From Molanna angustata (taxonomy: Eukaryota > Arthropoda > Insecta > Trichoptera > Molannidae), in assembly GCA_963576475.1 (NCBI GenBank), contig OY754972.1, forward strand, positions 9,879,062 to 9,943,061: a DNA stretch of 64,000 bases, read 5' to 3'. The notes beneath the pieces were generated by a model that did no database searches, had not been told where the DNA came from, and was given only the letters and a program-made list of their open reading frames with translations. The position numbers and the translations under genes are program-made. Position 1 is the first letter of the stretch. The number at the start of each line of letters is the position of its first letter. Of the stretch, positions 21,351-32,879 are shown piece after piece.

Positions 21351-22914
21351 TTTGTAATATGTTATTCTGCATTTTATAATATAAGAGTGGAACCACTATT
21401 GTAGATTGCAACAAATTTACTCGAGACTTCAATTTCCTTGAGTTGGTTGGAAAAAAATGATTTATGGCAGTAAATTTGCCATTATATACTGTACAAAAAC
21501 TGAAAAAATATAGTAATTCAAATTGTCTTAAAATATCGATACTTGAGTTTAAGACGTAACAAATCCTTAAATCTTTTTGAGTCAGTGTTACCACAGAAAT
21601 CGGAAATAAAGTAATACTGCATGATTAACAAAAGAAAACATCCCTTGAAAATGATGAGAAGAAGGATTTTTCTCTTTAATTCTAATAATATTGTGGTGTA
21701 TAAGTAAATGTAGTATTGCCCCCTTCCCCGATAAAGGATATAAATACGGTAGAGACGCGATTCGCGGCGTCTTATCGCTTCCGCGGGCAATAGAGATAGT
21801 TAGGTATATACCTACAGTGTTAGGTATGTAGGTACTTGTTCGGCCAAGAGCTCTGCTACGGAATAAACCAAGTATAAAGTTGCATATGTGTTAAACATAT
21901 TAACCCCACACCAGGACAAGACAAATATATTTTTTTTATTATCAAAAGAAAAAACATAACTAGTAATTATTATAAGTAAAAGAAGTTGCCATTTTCGACT
22001 ATAAAACTCAGGTTTCGATATAATATTTGTCACCGAGCAGACGCTATTGATGTTTGTATACTAAACACGGCCCAGTCGCCAACCAGATGAATAATTATCG
22101 CGACAGATCTAATTTCGATTTTATAATAATTATTTACGTCCAGCCCACACCCCGGTCCATACAGCCATTATGTCAGATTTTTTTTGTGACAAACTCGATC
22201 GACCGTAGCCAGAGGCGAAACCGATCGGCGGTAAACGAAAAAAATATAATAACGCCACGGATCCGATATTATTTGATTACAGAGCAATTAAGTTATAATT
22301 CTTTACGACTTCCCACAGACGTCGGGAGGAAGAAAGAGAAAGAGAGACAGAGAGGAAGAATAAGAAAATAAATAACAATGATTTAACTGTTTATGAAAAT
22401 TAATTACAAACCAGAAAAGACTTAATCTGTATTGAATCAGATATTAATTATTGGCCTGCACCAATCGTGCAACACGTTTTAATTTCAAAGATCGAAATCG
22501 GAGTCAATTAGTACATATCTAGATATATTACGGAGTTTTATTTAGAGTCATTAATGAAAATTTTCATTTATAATATTTATTATTATTATAAAGGAAGCGT
22601 TTATTGTTAAATAAAACGATCAATAGAAAGTTGACTTCAATATTAATTGTTTCAAACAAAATTAGATAAATCTATATTCGTTTTGATTGATTGCTAATAC
22701 GTATCATTTAAACAATGTGTATTTTAGTTAAAACAATCCATATTGTTTAAACCACGATGAATTTTTACACGACTGGTTTCAAAGAGACTGTTTCTTCTTC
22801 AAAAAGGATGACAACTTATTATATTTTTTAATCGAACAATGCAATGACAGGGTACAGGGTTCAGTATCTATACAGCATCAATAACAAATGAGGATTGTAA
22901 GGTAAATTGTTTTT
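21351..22914. other. Apparently unique DNA; GC-richer islands at 21715-21800 and 22040-22370
   Basis: No tandem or dispersed repeat was recognised. The two islands include GACGCGATTCGCGGCGTC and several short ATTA/TAAT words. Open frames in either strand give no recognisable domain. It may be intronic or intergenic host DNA. Confidence 0.4.
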
Positions 22915-23596
22915 ATCTTCTTCTACCTCTTCGTTTAGTAGACCTGCTGATCTGTAATTTAAAAAACTATGCCTTCCGAGATGATGAAGTCCAACTAAAC
23001 TTTCGTCTCTTGTGTGGTTTTCCGTGTAAACGGCGACCAGAGGGTATCGTTGTCCTCCAATGTCATCTTCTGGATCTACTTCACCAAACGGTGTCCTCTT
23101 TTTCATCATTGTGAACACGATCTCGGAGAGTTTTTCAGTGATTGACCTTATAAACTTCATTTTCGTTGTCTTTGGGAGCCCCTTTGGTTCGTATAGTATC
23201 TGCTCGCTTTTCCACAGCATACGTCATAATCGGATGCACGCATGTCTTAAATATTCTGACTTTACTGTCAATTCGCATGTTTATTTTTCCAGACCATATT
23301 TTTTTAGAAATCCGGATCCGGCAGATGCTTTTATTGACTTGATCGCGGACTTCAGTGTATAGGCCATTATAAATGCAGATCTCTACTTTTAAATGTTTGA
23401 AATTCATTACTTGCTCCACGGGCTTATCACCAACAGTTAGCTTACACCTTGACGGTTGTTTAGATATAGTAATACATTTTGTTTTACTGACTGACATGTT
23501 TAGCCCCTGTGATACCAAGTAGAATTTTTTCAACATTCTTTGCAAGTCTTTCTCAGATTCAGCTATTACTGCCGCATCGTCTGCATAACAAATAAC
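22915..23596 (-). pseudogene. LINE reverse-transcriptase fragment retaining YADD
   Basis: The minus strand reads VICYADDAAVIAESEKDLQR. The YADD catalytic motif is encoded at 23576-23587, and the two aspartates bind the metal ions of the polymerase site. Downstream come KCKLTVGDKPVEQV-like sequence, KVRIFKTCVHPIMTYAVEKR and ADTIRT, aligning with the alpha LINE at 57.8 kb. The frame breaks near 23150 and then decays to a GAAGAGGTAGAAGAAG tail at about 22915-22935. Fingers, endonuclease and the N-terminal palm are missing. Its 3' end is shared with 54276-54400. Confidence 0.8.
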
Positions 23597-24380
23597 CTAT
23601 TATGATCAATCAGATTTGTTCCGTAAGAGAAATGCTTGGAAGAGTCGTTGATCATTTAGATGGCAAATTTATACGTAGGTCATTTAAATATGTATCAAGG
23701 AATCTTTTAAAAGAAAAATATACTCGAGGAAAAGTTGAAGTCCTGTTCCGCAATCTCCTCAAAGTATATTTTTATTAAAAAACACTTCACACTCGATATA
23801 TATCCCAATCTTAAATCTTAGCTTAGATTTAACTAGGTATTTTAAGGAAAATAAAGCGACAGGTAGGTAGAATCTTATCTTACTAGTAATACAAATGTTG
23901 AATAATAATGGAGTTATGAGGTAGCAGGTTCAAAGAATAAATTGATAAAAGAATTGAAATCATTTGAAAAGAAAGGTCATTGTTGGAACGGTTACAAATA
24001 ATGCTCTGATGCTATAGAAAAAAGTATAATTTAATTACATTGGCACAGTTGATAATTCAATACACAATACTTAATTGTTTTGAAATCGATATTAATACAA
24101 AACAATAGCATAAAAAACCAAGTATCCTATGTTCATGGAAGATAATCTTCTCGAGATTTAGCCCGGAGCTAGATCGAGCACCCATAAGCAATAATGTACG
24201 TAGAACAATATTGGCGCTGGATGTTAATGTCTGCTAATCATTAACATCAAACTGTCAGGCGATGCGGTTAAATTCAGTACCGCATCTACAGCTTACAGCG
24301 CCAGGTCAACTAAATTCAAAAGGCGCCCCTATCCCATTATATCAGTCAACTTTCTTAACTCCATTTATTTATTTTTAATA
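23597..24380. other. No gene recognised
   Basis: AT-rich with a less AT-rich patch at 24150-24350. No repeat pairing or protein motif was seen. Confidence 0.45.
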
Positions 24381-24535
24381 GTGTTTTCAATCTGGATCTG
24401 TGAGTCGTTAAACATCATAATATTCTGACTTCCGAACATGGTAACTTGGTTTTGGGGTACGTGCTAAATTAATATTTGACACAGTTCCAGTTAGTTGCCC
24501 GTGAATCAATACAACATGAAATATAATAATTGTTG
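24381..24535 (+). mobile_element. SINE family A, 3' half
   Basis: GTGTTTTCAATCTGGATCTG, GGTACGTGCTAAATTAATAT, TTGACACAGTTCCAGTTAGT and TGCCCGTGAATCAATACAAC match the body and 3' end of the family A SINE. The tRNA head is absent. Confidence 0.8.
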
Positions 24536-26100
24536 CTCGCTGTTGTTTTTATAAGGAACCAGGGCCAGATCTAAAGTTTCAGCACCTGAAGCACTACGAA
24601 AGATCCCTTGAACGTTCGTCATATTTTTTTTTGTATCGCTGCTCTCACCGAATTCACTTAAGACTTAATAGTTATGTGATATTTTTCCAGTTTACCAGAT
24701 TATTATTCTTATATTTGGTGCCCCAGATTTATTTGCACCTGACATAACTGCACCATTTGAAACTATGGCCGATCCAACCCTGAAAGGAACCAAAATATTA
24801 TATTTATTTTCATAGTTTTTCATCAATATTTTTTGGTTATTCTTATAATTATATTTGGCGCCCCAGATTTCTTTCATTTGAACCTACATACTATAGAGCC
24901 GTCCCAGGACTCCAACTGTATGGAAATTATACTCTGCAATGATTAAGATCATAATTTTCAAAACGGATCGTAAATCAGGACATCGATTTATCGGACAATG
25001 TTGCAATTTTTACGAGCGCAGTAGATTTTTTTAAATGTCCGTTTCGTTTTGTCGTATCTGTTATTTTCTTTTTCACGTACCTACACTTTGGCCATATTTA
25101 CCGTCCTTTTTTACGACTGCGAAATTGTTGTGTTCAAAGATGATTTTTAAGGATGAGTACCCTCATAAATGAATGTGGAATTGCTCGGGTGTTTTCTGGA
25201 CAATGCAGTTTTCACTAAATATGCACAATATTAAGTACGCATAAAACAGAAACTTAATGTATGTACCTTCGTTGCAAGAAAAATACTCTTGAAAGTCTTT
25301 CAGGTACTTATACAAGTTTTATCTCCTCCTGGTATGTCGACTGCTGCATCCATATTCTGCAGTAGAACAAGTCAAGAAAATTATTATTTGACTTTTGCAG
25401 ATGTCTTTAAATTTATTTATTTGACTTTTGCAGATGTATTCTGCAATGGAAAACTATTGAATAGCAGCATTTAATAACCAGATAAAAATAACCAGAGTTC
25501 ACATATTTTGTAATAATATACCATTTTGGATGCACTTTGGATGCAGCAAACAATTATGAAACTTTGAACGTGAATATTAAAATAATCATGGAAAGCATAC
25601 AACACAGTTTATATAAAATGACTTAACATAAAAAATTGAGTCACAACGAAATATTTGGACTTGAACCACTCCTGAATCTAAACGTCAATTTCACCATTGT
25701 TTCATTCTGCAAAAATCATTTTATTCATGCACTTACCGGAAATTTAAATTTTGGCACACAATTTCTCAAACATATCGGTAAATGTCATCCCTCCATTGCT
25801 ATGGTCGCCCTGCACCTCACTATGTAGTACGAGGTCTCCAAGTCATCATTCTCTTAGTCCACTGATCATTCGAGCGTCTTCTTCGTCCTGGTCCTGCTCA
25901 TATTCATTTCCAAATCGCCATACGGTGAATAATGTCAGTGACCTTTGTTATTTCCTTTACTGCTTCATTTCTTATTTCACCTCAGTCCTAGCATTGTTAA
26001 TTTCGTATCCCTTTGAATTAAGTTCAGATTTTTGGCACTTTGTCGTACCTGCAATTTATTGGAGTCGTTTCAAATTTATAAACGATTTCATAAACGAAAC
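24536..26100. other. No gene recognised; small local duplications
   Basis: ATTTGG(T/C)GCCCCAGATTT occurs twice (about 24713-24730 and 24852-24870). TTATTTGACTTTTGCAGATG occurs twice (about 25384 and 25421). Both are short local duplications. The open frames are not recognisable. Confidence 0.45.
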
Positions 26101-28225
26101 TCGATTAATTTCAATTTAAAAAATGTTTTTCATTTATATTGTTAGGACGATGAACAATTTTCTTGTCAAAACCGTATGGTATGTTCCAAGTGCATCCATC
26201 GTGAAACAAAAGGTGGTGCTATCAATCGATCCTCGATCCAAACTCCAAATAATTGTGCATCAAGATCCGCTGTGGAGAAGATCCGATCCGATGCATTTAT
26301 TATTATTTTATCCACCGCCCGAGGCGTCTATGGCACAGCTGAAGGAAGGAAAGACGCAATGGATGTAGAGGGGAAGGGTAATCCAGCGAGAATTTGATTT
26401 ATCTCGGATAATTATCGAATAATATCTGCTTTGCATCTCTCGTTATACCATTATGATAATTTCGTCCCATTATATCGAGTGCTCTATGCTTTTCCCGCGC
26501 ATTTTGCGTCTTACCATAGACACAGCGAAAAACGAACGACGCCGATATCCTCGTCTCGCTCTTCGCTATAACCGCGTCCCGCTCCGACTCGGATGCGATG
26601 GTATGTTCCACATTCGACCGAAGTTTGATAATCGTCAGTCGTGGAAAATAATGCCGCACACCCACTCTATGCATTGCAGATCGTAACGCTTATTTAACCA
26701 CATTTTCATTGACGCTTGTGAATTGAATAACTTTTGAATACAAACTATGGAGTATACACGAACTATGAAAACATCCAAAACTCGTTATCGCTATGCTTCT
26801 CAGGATTGTGATCTTTTTGTGGACAAACCTATTGTATTTAACGCTAAATTCTCTTAATAGATAAGCATCTCGTCACCAAATTCATATTAGGAGTAAGATT
26901 GCCATGTTGTCACCAATTTCAAATTTTGAATAAGTGAAGTACCTACCTATATTTTCACAAAATGAAAATTATCATCTTTATTAGTGTTTTGTCAAATTAT
27001 TTATCTCATAATGTACCTACTTCTTAAATTTTATCTATCTATTATATTATTTGTCCCGTATATTCTACAAAATACTTTACCTTTACAGTAGTCATATTGT
27101 TCCTTGTAATATACTTTAGGGATATATGCTATTGGGGTTGTTATTTAATTGAGAATATAATCTATAAGAAGGTTGCGATTTTAAGTGCGTGTTCAAATTA
27201 CTTCCCAATAACATACATGACTAAATAAGATATTGCAATTTGATAATCAGTTAATCAGTCAGAAATAGAAATATTGATGAAGGGTTTCAAAATAAAAGAT
27301 AACTTACATGATTTACATCTATTTTCTGTTTAAATAAGTTACAATATTATACTTTGATAAATTTACAGATGTTCGCGATGTTTGGGTCGATATTTATTTT
27401 ACAATTATTACAAAAGAGTTAACACTTTAGTCGTCTTGTCGGTTGATATGCGAATGGGAAACCGCGATGCTTATTCGGTTCAGGATCTGATGTCCTTCGG
27501 CTATCTTCGTTAATATGAATGAGATGCGAGACCATCCGACAAATGACGTATTCATTGTCCAAATTGGTCCTTTCAATGGAACTTTTTGTGCTTTTCAATG
27601 GACCTCGCAAGATTAACATGTGGTATTAAGGAAAAACAATATAACTGGTTATTTAAGAGCCTATAACTTCAATTGAGTGAATGGGTATTGTAATATTGTT
27701 TTCTGACACTAATCCACGGAGCCATTGAAAGGATAATTATCGAGTGTTTGGTCGTGAGTCCCTTCTGACGCACGGAGGAATGTATTGGTCCGCACTGCGC
27801 ACTACAACTATAACCACTCTGCGCACTACACAGCCCGAGGTAACACTTCTTCGCTTAGACCTTACAGTTTATATTATCTGAAAACACCACCAGTACCTCG
27901 CAAGACAATGCATTGCCCTTTGAATTTCTATTCCATAACGAAAACGCAAATGGAATATGAAATATTAAATTACGTCCAGGAGTTGAGAGATACAGTTACA
28001 AATCATTGGTGTAAGGCAATCGAGCGATAAACGCTTCAAAGCAACGAGATTATTCACTTCAAATCCTATCTCGATTTTATATTGAAATAAAAAATATCGA
28101 TAAAAATAGTTTATATCTAATAAGTACCTATTTGTCCTTCATTTTTTTACTGCGATGTCATATAACCAAAAATATAGTACAAGTACTTGACAGACAAAAA
28201 GCACATGCGAGCAATAAATTCACAA
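26101..28225. other. Apparently unique DNA with GC-richer islands
   Basis: 26150-26700 and 27415-28080 are compositionally distinct from the AT-rich flanks and match none of the repeat families in the window. Overlapping open frames of 66-91 codons on both strands are not recognisable, and neither strand is favoured. These are the best places for host regulatory DNA or an unrecognised exon. Confidence 0.4.
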
Positions 28226-28400
28226 CGTTATCCAACTGCCGATTTGTTTAAGAGAATTTATTTCTCTTAACAGATAGACATAGTTTCTAGCCAAAATACG
28301 CGAGATTTTGTATGACCAGGTCTACATATTATTTCATGGTCTTTCTACTATGAAGTTGAAAAACACCAACTTAGAGCCTTCGCAGTATATATGTTGAACT
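28226..28400 (+). mobile_element. Dispersed repeat R1, copy B (5' part only)
   Basis: TCCAACTGCCGATTTGTTTA, AAATACGCGAGATTTTGTAT and AACACCAACTTAGAGCCTTC match copy A. The copy stops at TATATGTTGAAC, where the 141-bp satellite begins. Confidence 0.7.
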
Positions 28401-29442
28401 AAATTTCATCATCAAAGTTAATACCTAATGAAGAATATTAACGGTTTTTTAAAGGATGTTGCTCCAATTAACATATTCAATAAAACTTGGAGACAACAAA
28501 CAAAATAAGAGGTATCGCATGACTATATAAATATTGAATAAATCTCATCATCAAAGTAAGTATCTAATAAAGATAATTAACGGTATTTTAAAGGATGTTA
28601 CTCCAATTAACATATTCAATACAACTTTGAGACAACAAACAAAATAAGGGGTATCGCATGACTTCATCTCAATATTGCATAAATCTCATCATCAAAGTAA
28701 GTATCTAATAAAGATAATCAACGGTATTTTAAAGGATGTTGCTCCAATTAACATATTTAATACAACTTGGAGACAACAAACAAAATAAGGGATATCGCAT
28801 GACTTCATCTCAATATTGCATAAATCTCATCATCAAAGTAAGTATCTAATAAAGATAATCAACGGTATTTTAAAGGATGTTGCTCCAATTAACATATGTA
28901 TTTAATACAACTTGGAGACAACAAACAAAATAAGGGATATCGCATGACTTCATCTCAATATTGCATAAATCTCATCATCAAAGTAAGTATCTAATAAAGA
29001 TAATCAACGGTATTTTAAAGGATGTTGCTCCAATTAACATATTTAATACAACTTGGAGACAACAAACAAAATAAGAGATATCGCATGACTTCATCTCAAT
29101 ATTGAATAAATCTTATCATCAAAGTATCTAATGAAGAATATTAACTGTATTTTAAAGTATGTTGCTCCAATTAACATATTCAAAACAACTTGGAGACAAC
29201 AAACAAAATAAGGGATGTCGCATGACTTCATCTCAATATTGAATAAATCTTATCATCAAAGTGAATGATGAAGAATATTAACTGTATTTTAAAGGATTTT
29301 GGTTCAATTAACATGTTCAAAACAAATTATATCGTCTTATTCGTTTTGAGATTCGTTCACTCTGAGACAACAAACAAAAAAACATAAGGTTTTAAGTCTC
29401 GGATGACTTCATCTCAATATTGAATAAATCTTATCATTAATG
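28400..29442 (+). repeat. 141-bp satellite array, about seven units
   Basis: The landmark GCTCCAATTAACATAT recurs at 28461, 28600, 28741, 28882, 29027, 29164 and, diverged, 29301, with spacing of 137-145 bp. Each unit also has GGAGACAACAAACAAAATAA and CGCATGACTTCATCTCAATA. The last unit is diverged and carries an insertion around 29330. It begins exactly at the truncated end of R1 copy B. Confidence 0.9.
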
Positions 29443-30331
29443 GTGGCAATTATATTTAACGGTTCAGTATCTCTCAGTGCCCACATAAACATTATGTAAC
29501 TATTTTAATTCGGTTACAAACCACAGATACATATAGCAGGTATCCATCAGAGGTATATTCTCTGTTATGAATAATGCCCTAAGGAGACTCCGTATTAGTA
29601 ATTTAAGCGTTCCAATCTCATACCACGAGTCACTTATTCTTTATACAATGCATACACTTAATTGTATACAATGATAGGATTGCCCTCACGTCTAGTAATT
29701 AATGCCAATAAAATTACATTAAAAATATTGGAGAGAGAGTCTTTTGGAGTATTTAAAGAAGATATACAAAGATAATATTATATTATGTATGGTATTGTAG
29801 AAAGGTGGATTTAACATCTTAACTTTGATATTTTATATTGTAGAATTATTATTATGAGGCCATTTTGAACGTGATATCTATATTTAAATATTTATTTTTT
29901 TAAGTTTTGAAAGTTCTCACTAATCACAGCGTGGAATGTCATTATGATAAGTTAAGTGGAAGTAAAACAATAATCTATTTCAAGTTATCTTAGAATATTT
30001 TGCCAAGTATCAATTCTTTTGTGTTCAATTTACCTTCATCTAGCTACCTACGAAGGAGTTCATGGGATCCAAAAATATTCCAAACAAAAGAAAGTAGAAT
30101 TAACGAAATGCTATCCAGCAATTTCAAGGAAGAGACAAGATACTATTTCTAACCTAACTCGTTGAGGTTCCAATATAACTTGTAAAATTTTTGAAGGTTT
30201 TTGAAAATTTTTGAAATGATTAGTTTGAAAAATCGCCATATATCTGGGAAAGTATTTTTGTAATATCTTTCATTTGCATTTGCAGTCATATTTTTTTTTA
30301 AATTAATCTCCTACTGGGACTTCGTCTCGAT
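29443..30331. other. No gene recognised
   Basis: AT-rich DNA without recognisable motifs. Confidence 0.5.
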
Positions 30332-30347
30332 CAATACAAATAGGAGT
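30332..30347 (+). repeat. Target-site duplication, left
   Basis: CAATACAAATAGGAGT; repeated at 30466-30481 with one mismatch (C for G). Confidence 0.7.
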
Positions 30348-30465
30348 CTTCTTCTTCTTCTTCATTGCCTCTTCCCAGTTCATCTATGGGCGGCCATTCT
30401 GGTACGCAATTGCCAGACATTTCAATATTGCATCATCTCTCTAGTTAGTTGCTCCTTCCTAAATA
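30348..30465 (-). mobile_element. 118-bp LINE/SINE 3'-end insertion
   Basis: On the minus strand it ends GAACTGGGAAGAGGCAATGA then (AGA)n, next to a 16-bp direct repeat. The same 3' end (GTTGGGAAGAGGCC then GAAGAAG) occurs in the 57-bp insertion at 63556-63612, so both come from one family. There is no coding sequence. Confidence 0.7.
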
Positions 30466-30858
30466 CAATACAAATACGAGTATTTAAATAAAAACTAATA
30501 AAATTTTAATTATAAATCAATTTTTCGTTTTTTTTTTTCATTTCGTATTACTATGATAGAATTTTAAGTGGCTTAAACATAGGTACCTACTAATTATTTC
30601 TAAATTTTTTGGCTGCTAATTCTTGATGGAATTTCATTTTCACTTACATATATAAAATTACTTAAAAATAAATAAAAAAACACAAATTTTTAACTTTTTT
30701 CCATTCAGTAGATGCTCTTTGAGAGAAATGGTTCAGTGGTCAATATTTTTAAATTAGTGGAAAAAAGTTAAAAATTTGTGTGATTTTTAGTTATTTTTAA
30801 GTAATTTTATGTAAGTGATAGGTACCTGTCATAAACATTTTATAAATATAATTATATT

Positions 30859-30950
30859 TTGGTCTGAAAACACCAGCCAGTTGGTAGACATTGTCAGGAG
30901 GCAATAAACTCGCTCTTTGCGCCGGGTGCAAGGAAGTGTTTATTATTGTC
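30859..30950 (+). mobile_element. SINE family B 3' fragment
   Basis: CCAGCCAGTTGG, GGCAATAAACTCGCTCTTTG and GGGTGCAAGGAAGTGTTTAT match the last third of the SINE at 52.7 kb. Confidence 0.7.
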
Positions 30951-30959
30951 TTTATATAA

Positions 30960-31085
30960 TATATTTTTTTCTGTACGTGTGTATGTCACTGAACTCATCT
31001 TAAACGGCTGAACCAATTTTGATAAAATATGTGTGTTTGAGTGGGTCCTTGAATGGTTTAGATTCACAAATCGAATCAAAATTGT
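30960..31085 (+). mobile_element. Helitron-like 5'-end fragment
   Basis: CTGTACGTGTGTATGTCACT is followed by TAAACGGCTGAACCAATTTT, a pattern common near 5' ends of insect Helitrons. The first 25 bp recur at 31421-31450. Confidence 0.45.
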
Positions 31086-31173
31086 AACAGTGGAAATAAG
31101 AAATATAAAAAAACATATAAATATGTAGGTACTCCTGGTATTATGCGAACAGTATAACTTTTGAGTTTACAAT

Positions 31174-31312
31174 TGTGGGGGGATACTAGATAGCCTATAT
31201 AAACCCCCCACCATCACGACCTGGGTCAATTCTCAAGTTAGTCACATTAAATAAACGTCATCATGTAACCGAATAATACGCATTCATCATTTCGTCCCAC
31301 TATAGGAAGCGA
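31174..31312 (+). mobile_element. Possible short LTR
   Basis: A TGTGGGGGG start, TATATAAA at 31196-31203, a CTCAAGTTAGT initiator-like stretch and AATAAA at 31250-31255 lie in the order expected for an LTR. No partner LTR, primer-binding site or target duplication was confirmed, so this is tentative. Confidence 0.3.
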
Positions 31313-31420
31313 TCGTCACAAATAACTATAACTGGACTATATGTAGATAGATCACGTCAGGGTCACCAGAATCAGAAAATGCTAAACAGAAGTTTCATTA
31401 ATATCGTTATTTATAATTCT

Positions 31421-31505
31421 TCTGTACGTGTGTATGTCACTGAACTCCTAAACGGCTGCACCGATTTTTTAACAGGCGAGCCAACATTCGGACAGAATAA
31501 CGTTT
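31421..31505 (+). mobile_element. Helitron-like 5'-end fragment, second copy
   Basis: CTGTACGTGTGTATGTCACT followed by CCTAAACGGCTGCACCGATT, closely matching 30960-31030. Confidence 0.45.
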
Positions 31506-32240
31506 GTTGGGTCCGCCAGTTATTTTTAAAACTATGTAATATTTTATTTAATTCGCAGACAAATGGAAAATATTAATTTCTATTCATGTAAATAGAACGT
31601 TATGGATCAATTTGGACTCATTATTTATAACCATAGACAAACAATTATGAGTATAACGTCAAAGTATTGTATAAAAACCGCATTGGAAATTATCTTTTGA
31701 TTACCCTTTGAAGTTTCATTTGAAATGCACGAAGAAATTTTTCATTGAAATGATAACTAATTTAGCATAATAATAATGTAATTTGCCGCCTGTATCGTGA
31801 CTTGACAACTATAAAAATATACTCATTAAACTAATCTTTATTATCGCAAAAGAATATTTTCTACAAATTAGTATACCCATCCATTATGAATGGGGTCATA
31901 GTAAAGAGTCAATGAGAATAAGTGAGGATAATTATAAAAAGATTAGATATATGAAGTATTTAAATAGTTTCAGATGACTTAAATAATATTTTCACTGTAT
32001 ATATTTACGAAGAACAATTCATTCGATATTATAGTGCTTACAATCATTTTATATTTCGCATCTACAAAATATTCATTGGAAAAAATGTTACATGGGTAAG
32101 ATCGTATTTATTAATGACTTGTGTGTACAGAATGTTTTAAATAAATAAATATACCTATTGAATACTATATTACGGAAATGTTTTTTTATCTATTCTGTCC
32201 TACACTTATGAAAAAATGTATCAATTTGTCTCTTGTTGTC
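31506..32240. other. No gene recognised
   Basis: AT-rich, with no recognised repeats or domains. Confidence 0.5.
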
Positions 32241-32477
32241 GGCCTTCGTGGCTCAGTTGGTTAGATATCTGACTGCTGAGCCAAAGGTCCCGGGTTCGAT
32301 TCCCGGTGGAGACACAGTTTTTAATTGTGTTTTCAGTCTGGATCTGTGAGACGATTAATATCGTAAGTCTCCAGAATGTGGCGACTTGTTATTAGGTGCG
32401 TGTTAAATTAATATTTGACATAGTACCTGTTAGTTGCCCGAGAAGCAATATTAAATAAATAAATAAATAAACACTTC
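32241..32477 (+). mobile_element. tRNA-headed SINE (family A), best copy
   Basis: The tRNA-like head has a full A box, TGGCTCAGTTGG (32249-32260), and a B box, GGTTCGATTCC (32293-32303), the internal promoter used by RNA polymerase III. The body is TCAGTCTGGATCTGTGAGAC, then AATGTGGCGACTTGTTATTA and TGACATAGTACCTGTTAGTT, ending GCCCGAGAAGCAATATTAAA with an (AAAT)n tail. The body and tail continue past the tRNA-like end, so this is a SINE and not a tRNA gene. Other copies or pieces lie at 10141, 12940, 24381, 45536/50001 and 63641. Confidence 0.9.
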
Positions 32478-32518
32478 TTTAATCCTTGCGCAACTAGCGT
32501 CTGGCTCTAGAAAAAATT

Positions 32519-32866
32519 AGGGACGGAAATACGCATGCGCACAAAAATGACCGATAGTGTGATCGGTTGAAACTTGAAACAGATGAATCTAGGGAAAATT
32601 ATACATTTTTGGTTTGGTTCAGCTAGTCTTTAATAATTATAGCGACTCGCGCGAGCGAGTTGCTTTATAAATTAAATGAAAATTGGATGCAGGAAAAATG
32701 CTATCAACATCTTTGCCATTCGAGGTTAGGAATAAATTTATTATGTATTCGTATTTGATCACATTTTTCAAAAAAATATATTCTACTATTTTTAATACTA
32801 TTTATTATTTTTTTTATTTATTCAGTTAAATATTTGTGCGCATGCGTATTTCTGACTTCCGTCCCT
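32519..32866. mobile_element. Terminal-inverted-repeat element carrying foldback-arm sequence
   Basis: AGGGACGGAAATACGCATGC at the left is mirrored on the right (GCATGCGTATTTC..CTTCCGTCCCT), giving inverted termini of about 27 bp with a 7-base interruption. The interior (32625-32770) resembles one arm of the 14571-15224 foldback: ATAGCGACTCGCGCGAGCGA, GTTGCTTTATAAATTAAATG and GAATAAATTTATTATGTATT. There is no coding capacity. Confidence 0.7.
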
Positions 32867-32879
32867 TGACCTGTCTGAT

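Noticed and set aside
22054..22371. 105-codon plus-strand frame as a gene
   Set aside because: The end is a GA-rich simple tract, with no domain, no supporting start context and no splice evidence.
32241..32320. Functional tRNA gene
   Set aside because: A and B boxes are present, but the sequence continues into a conserved SINE body with an (AAAT)n tail, and other copies are dispersed.
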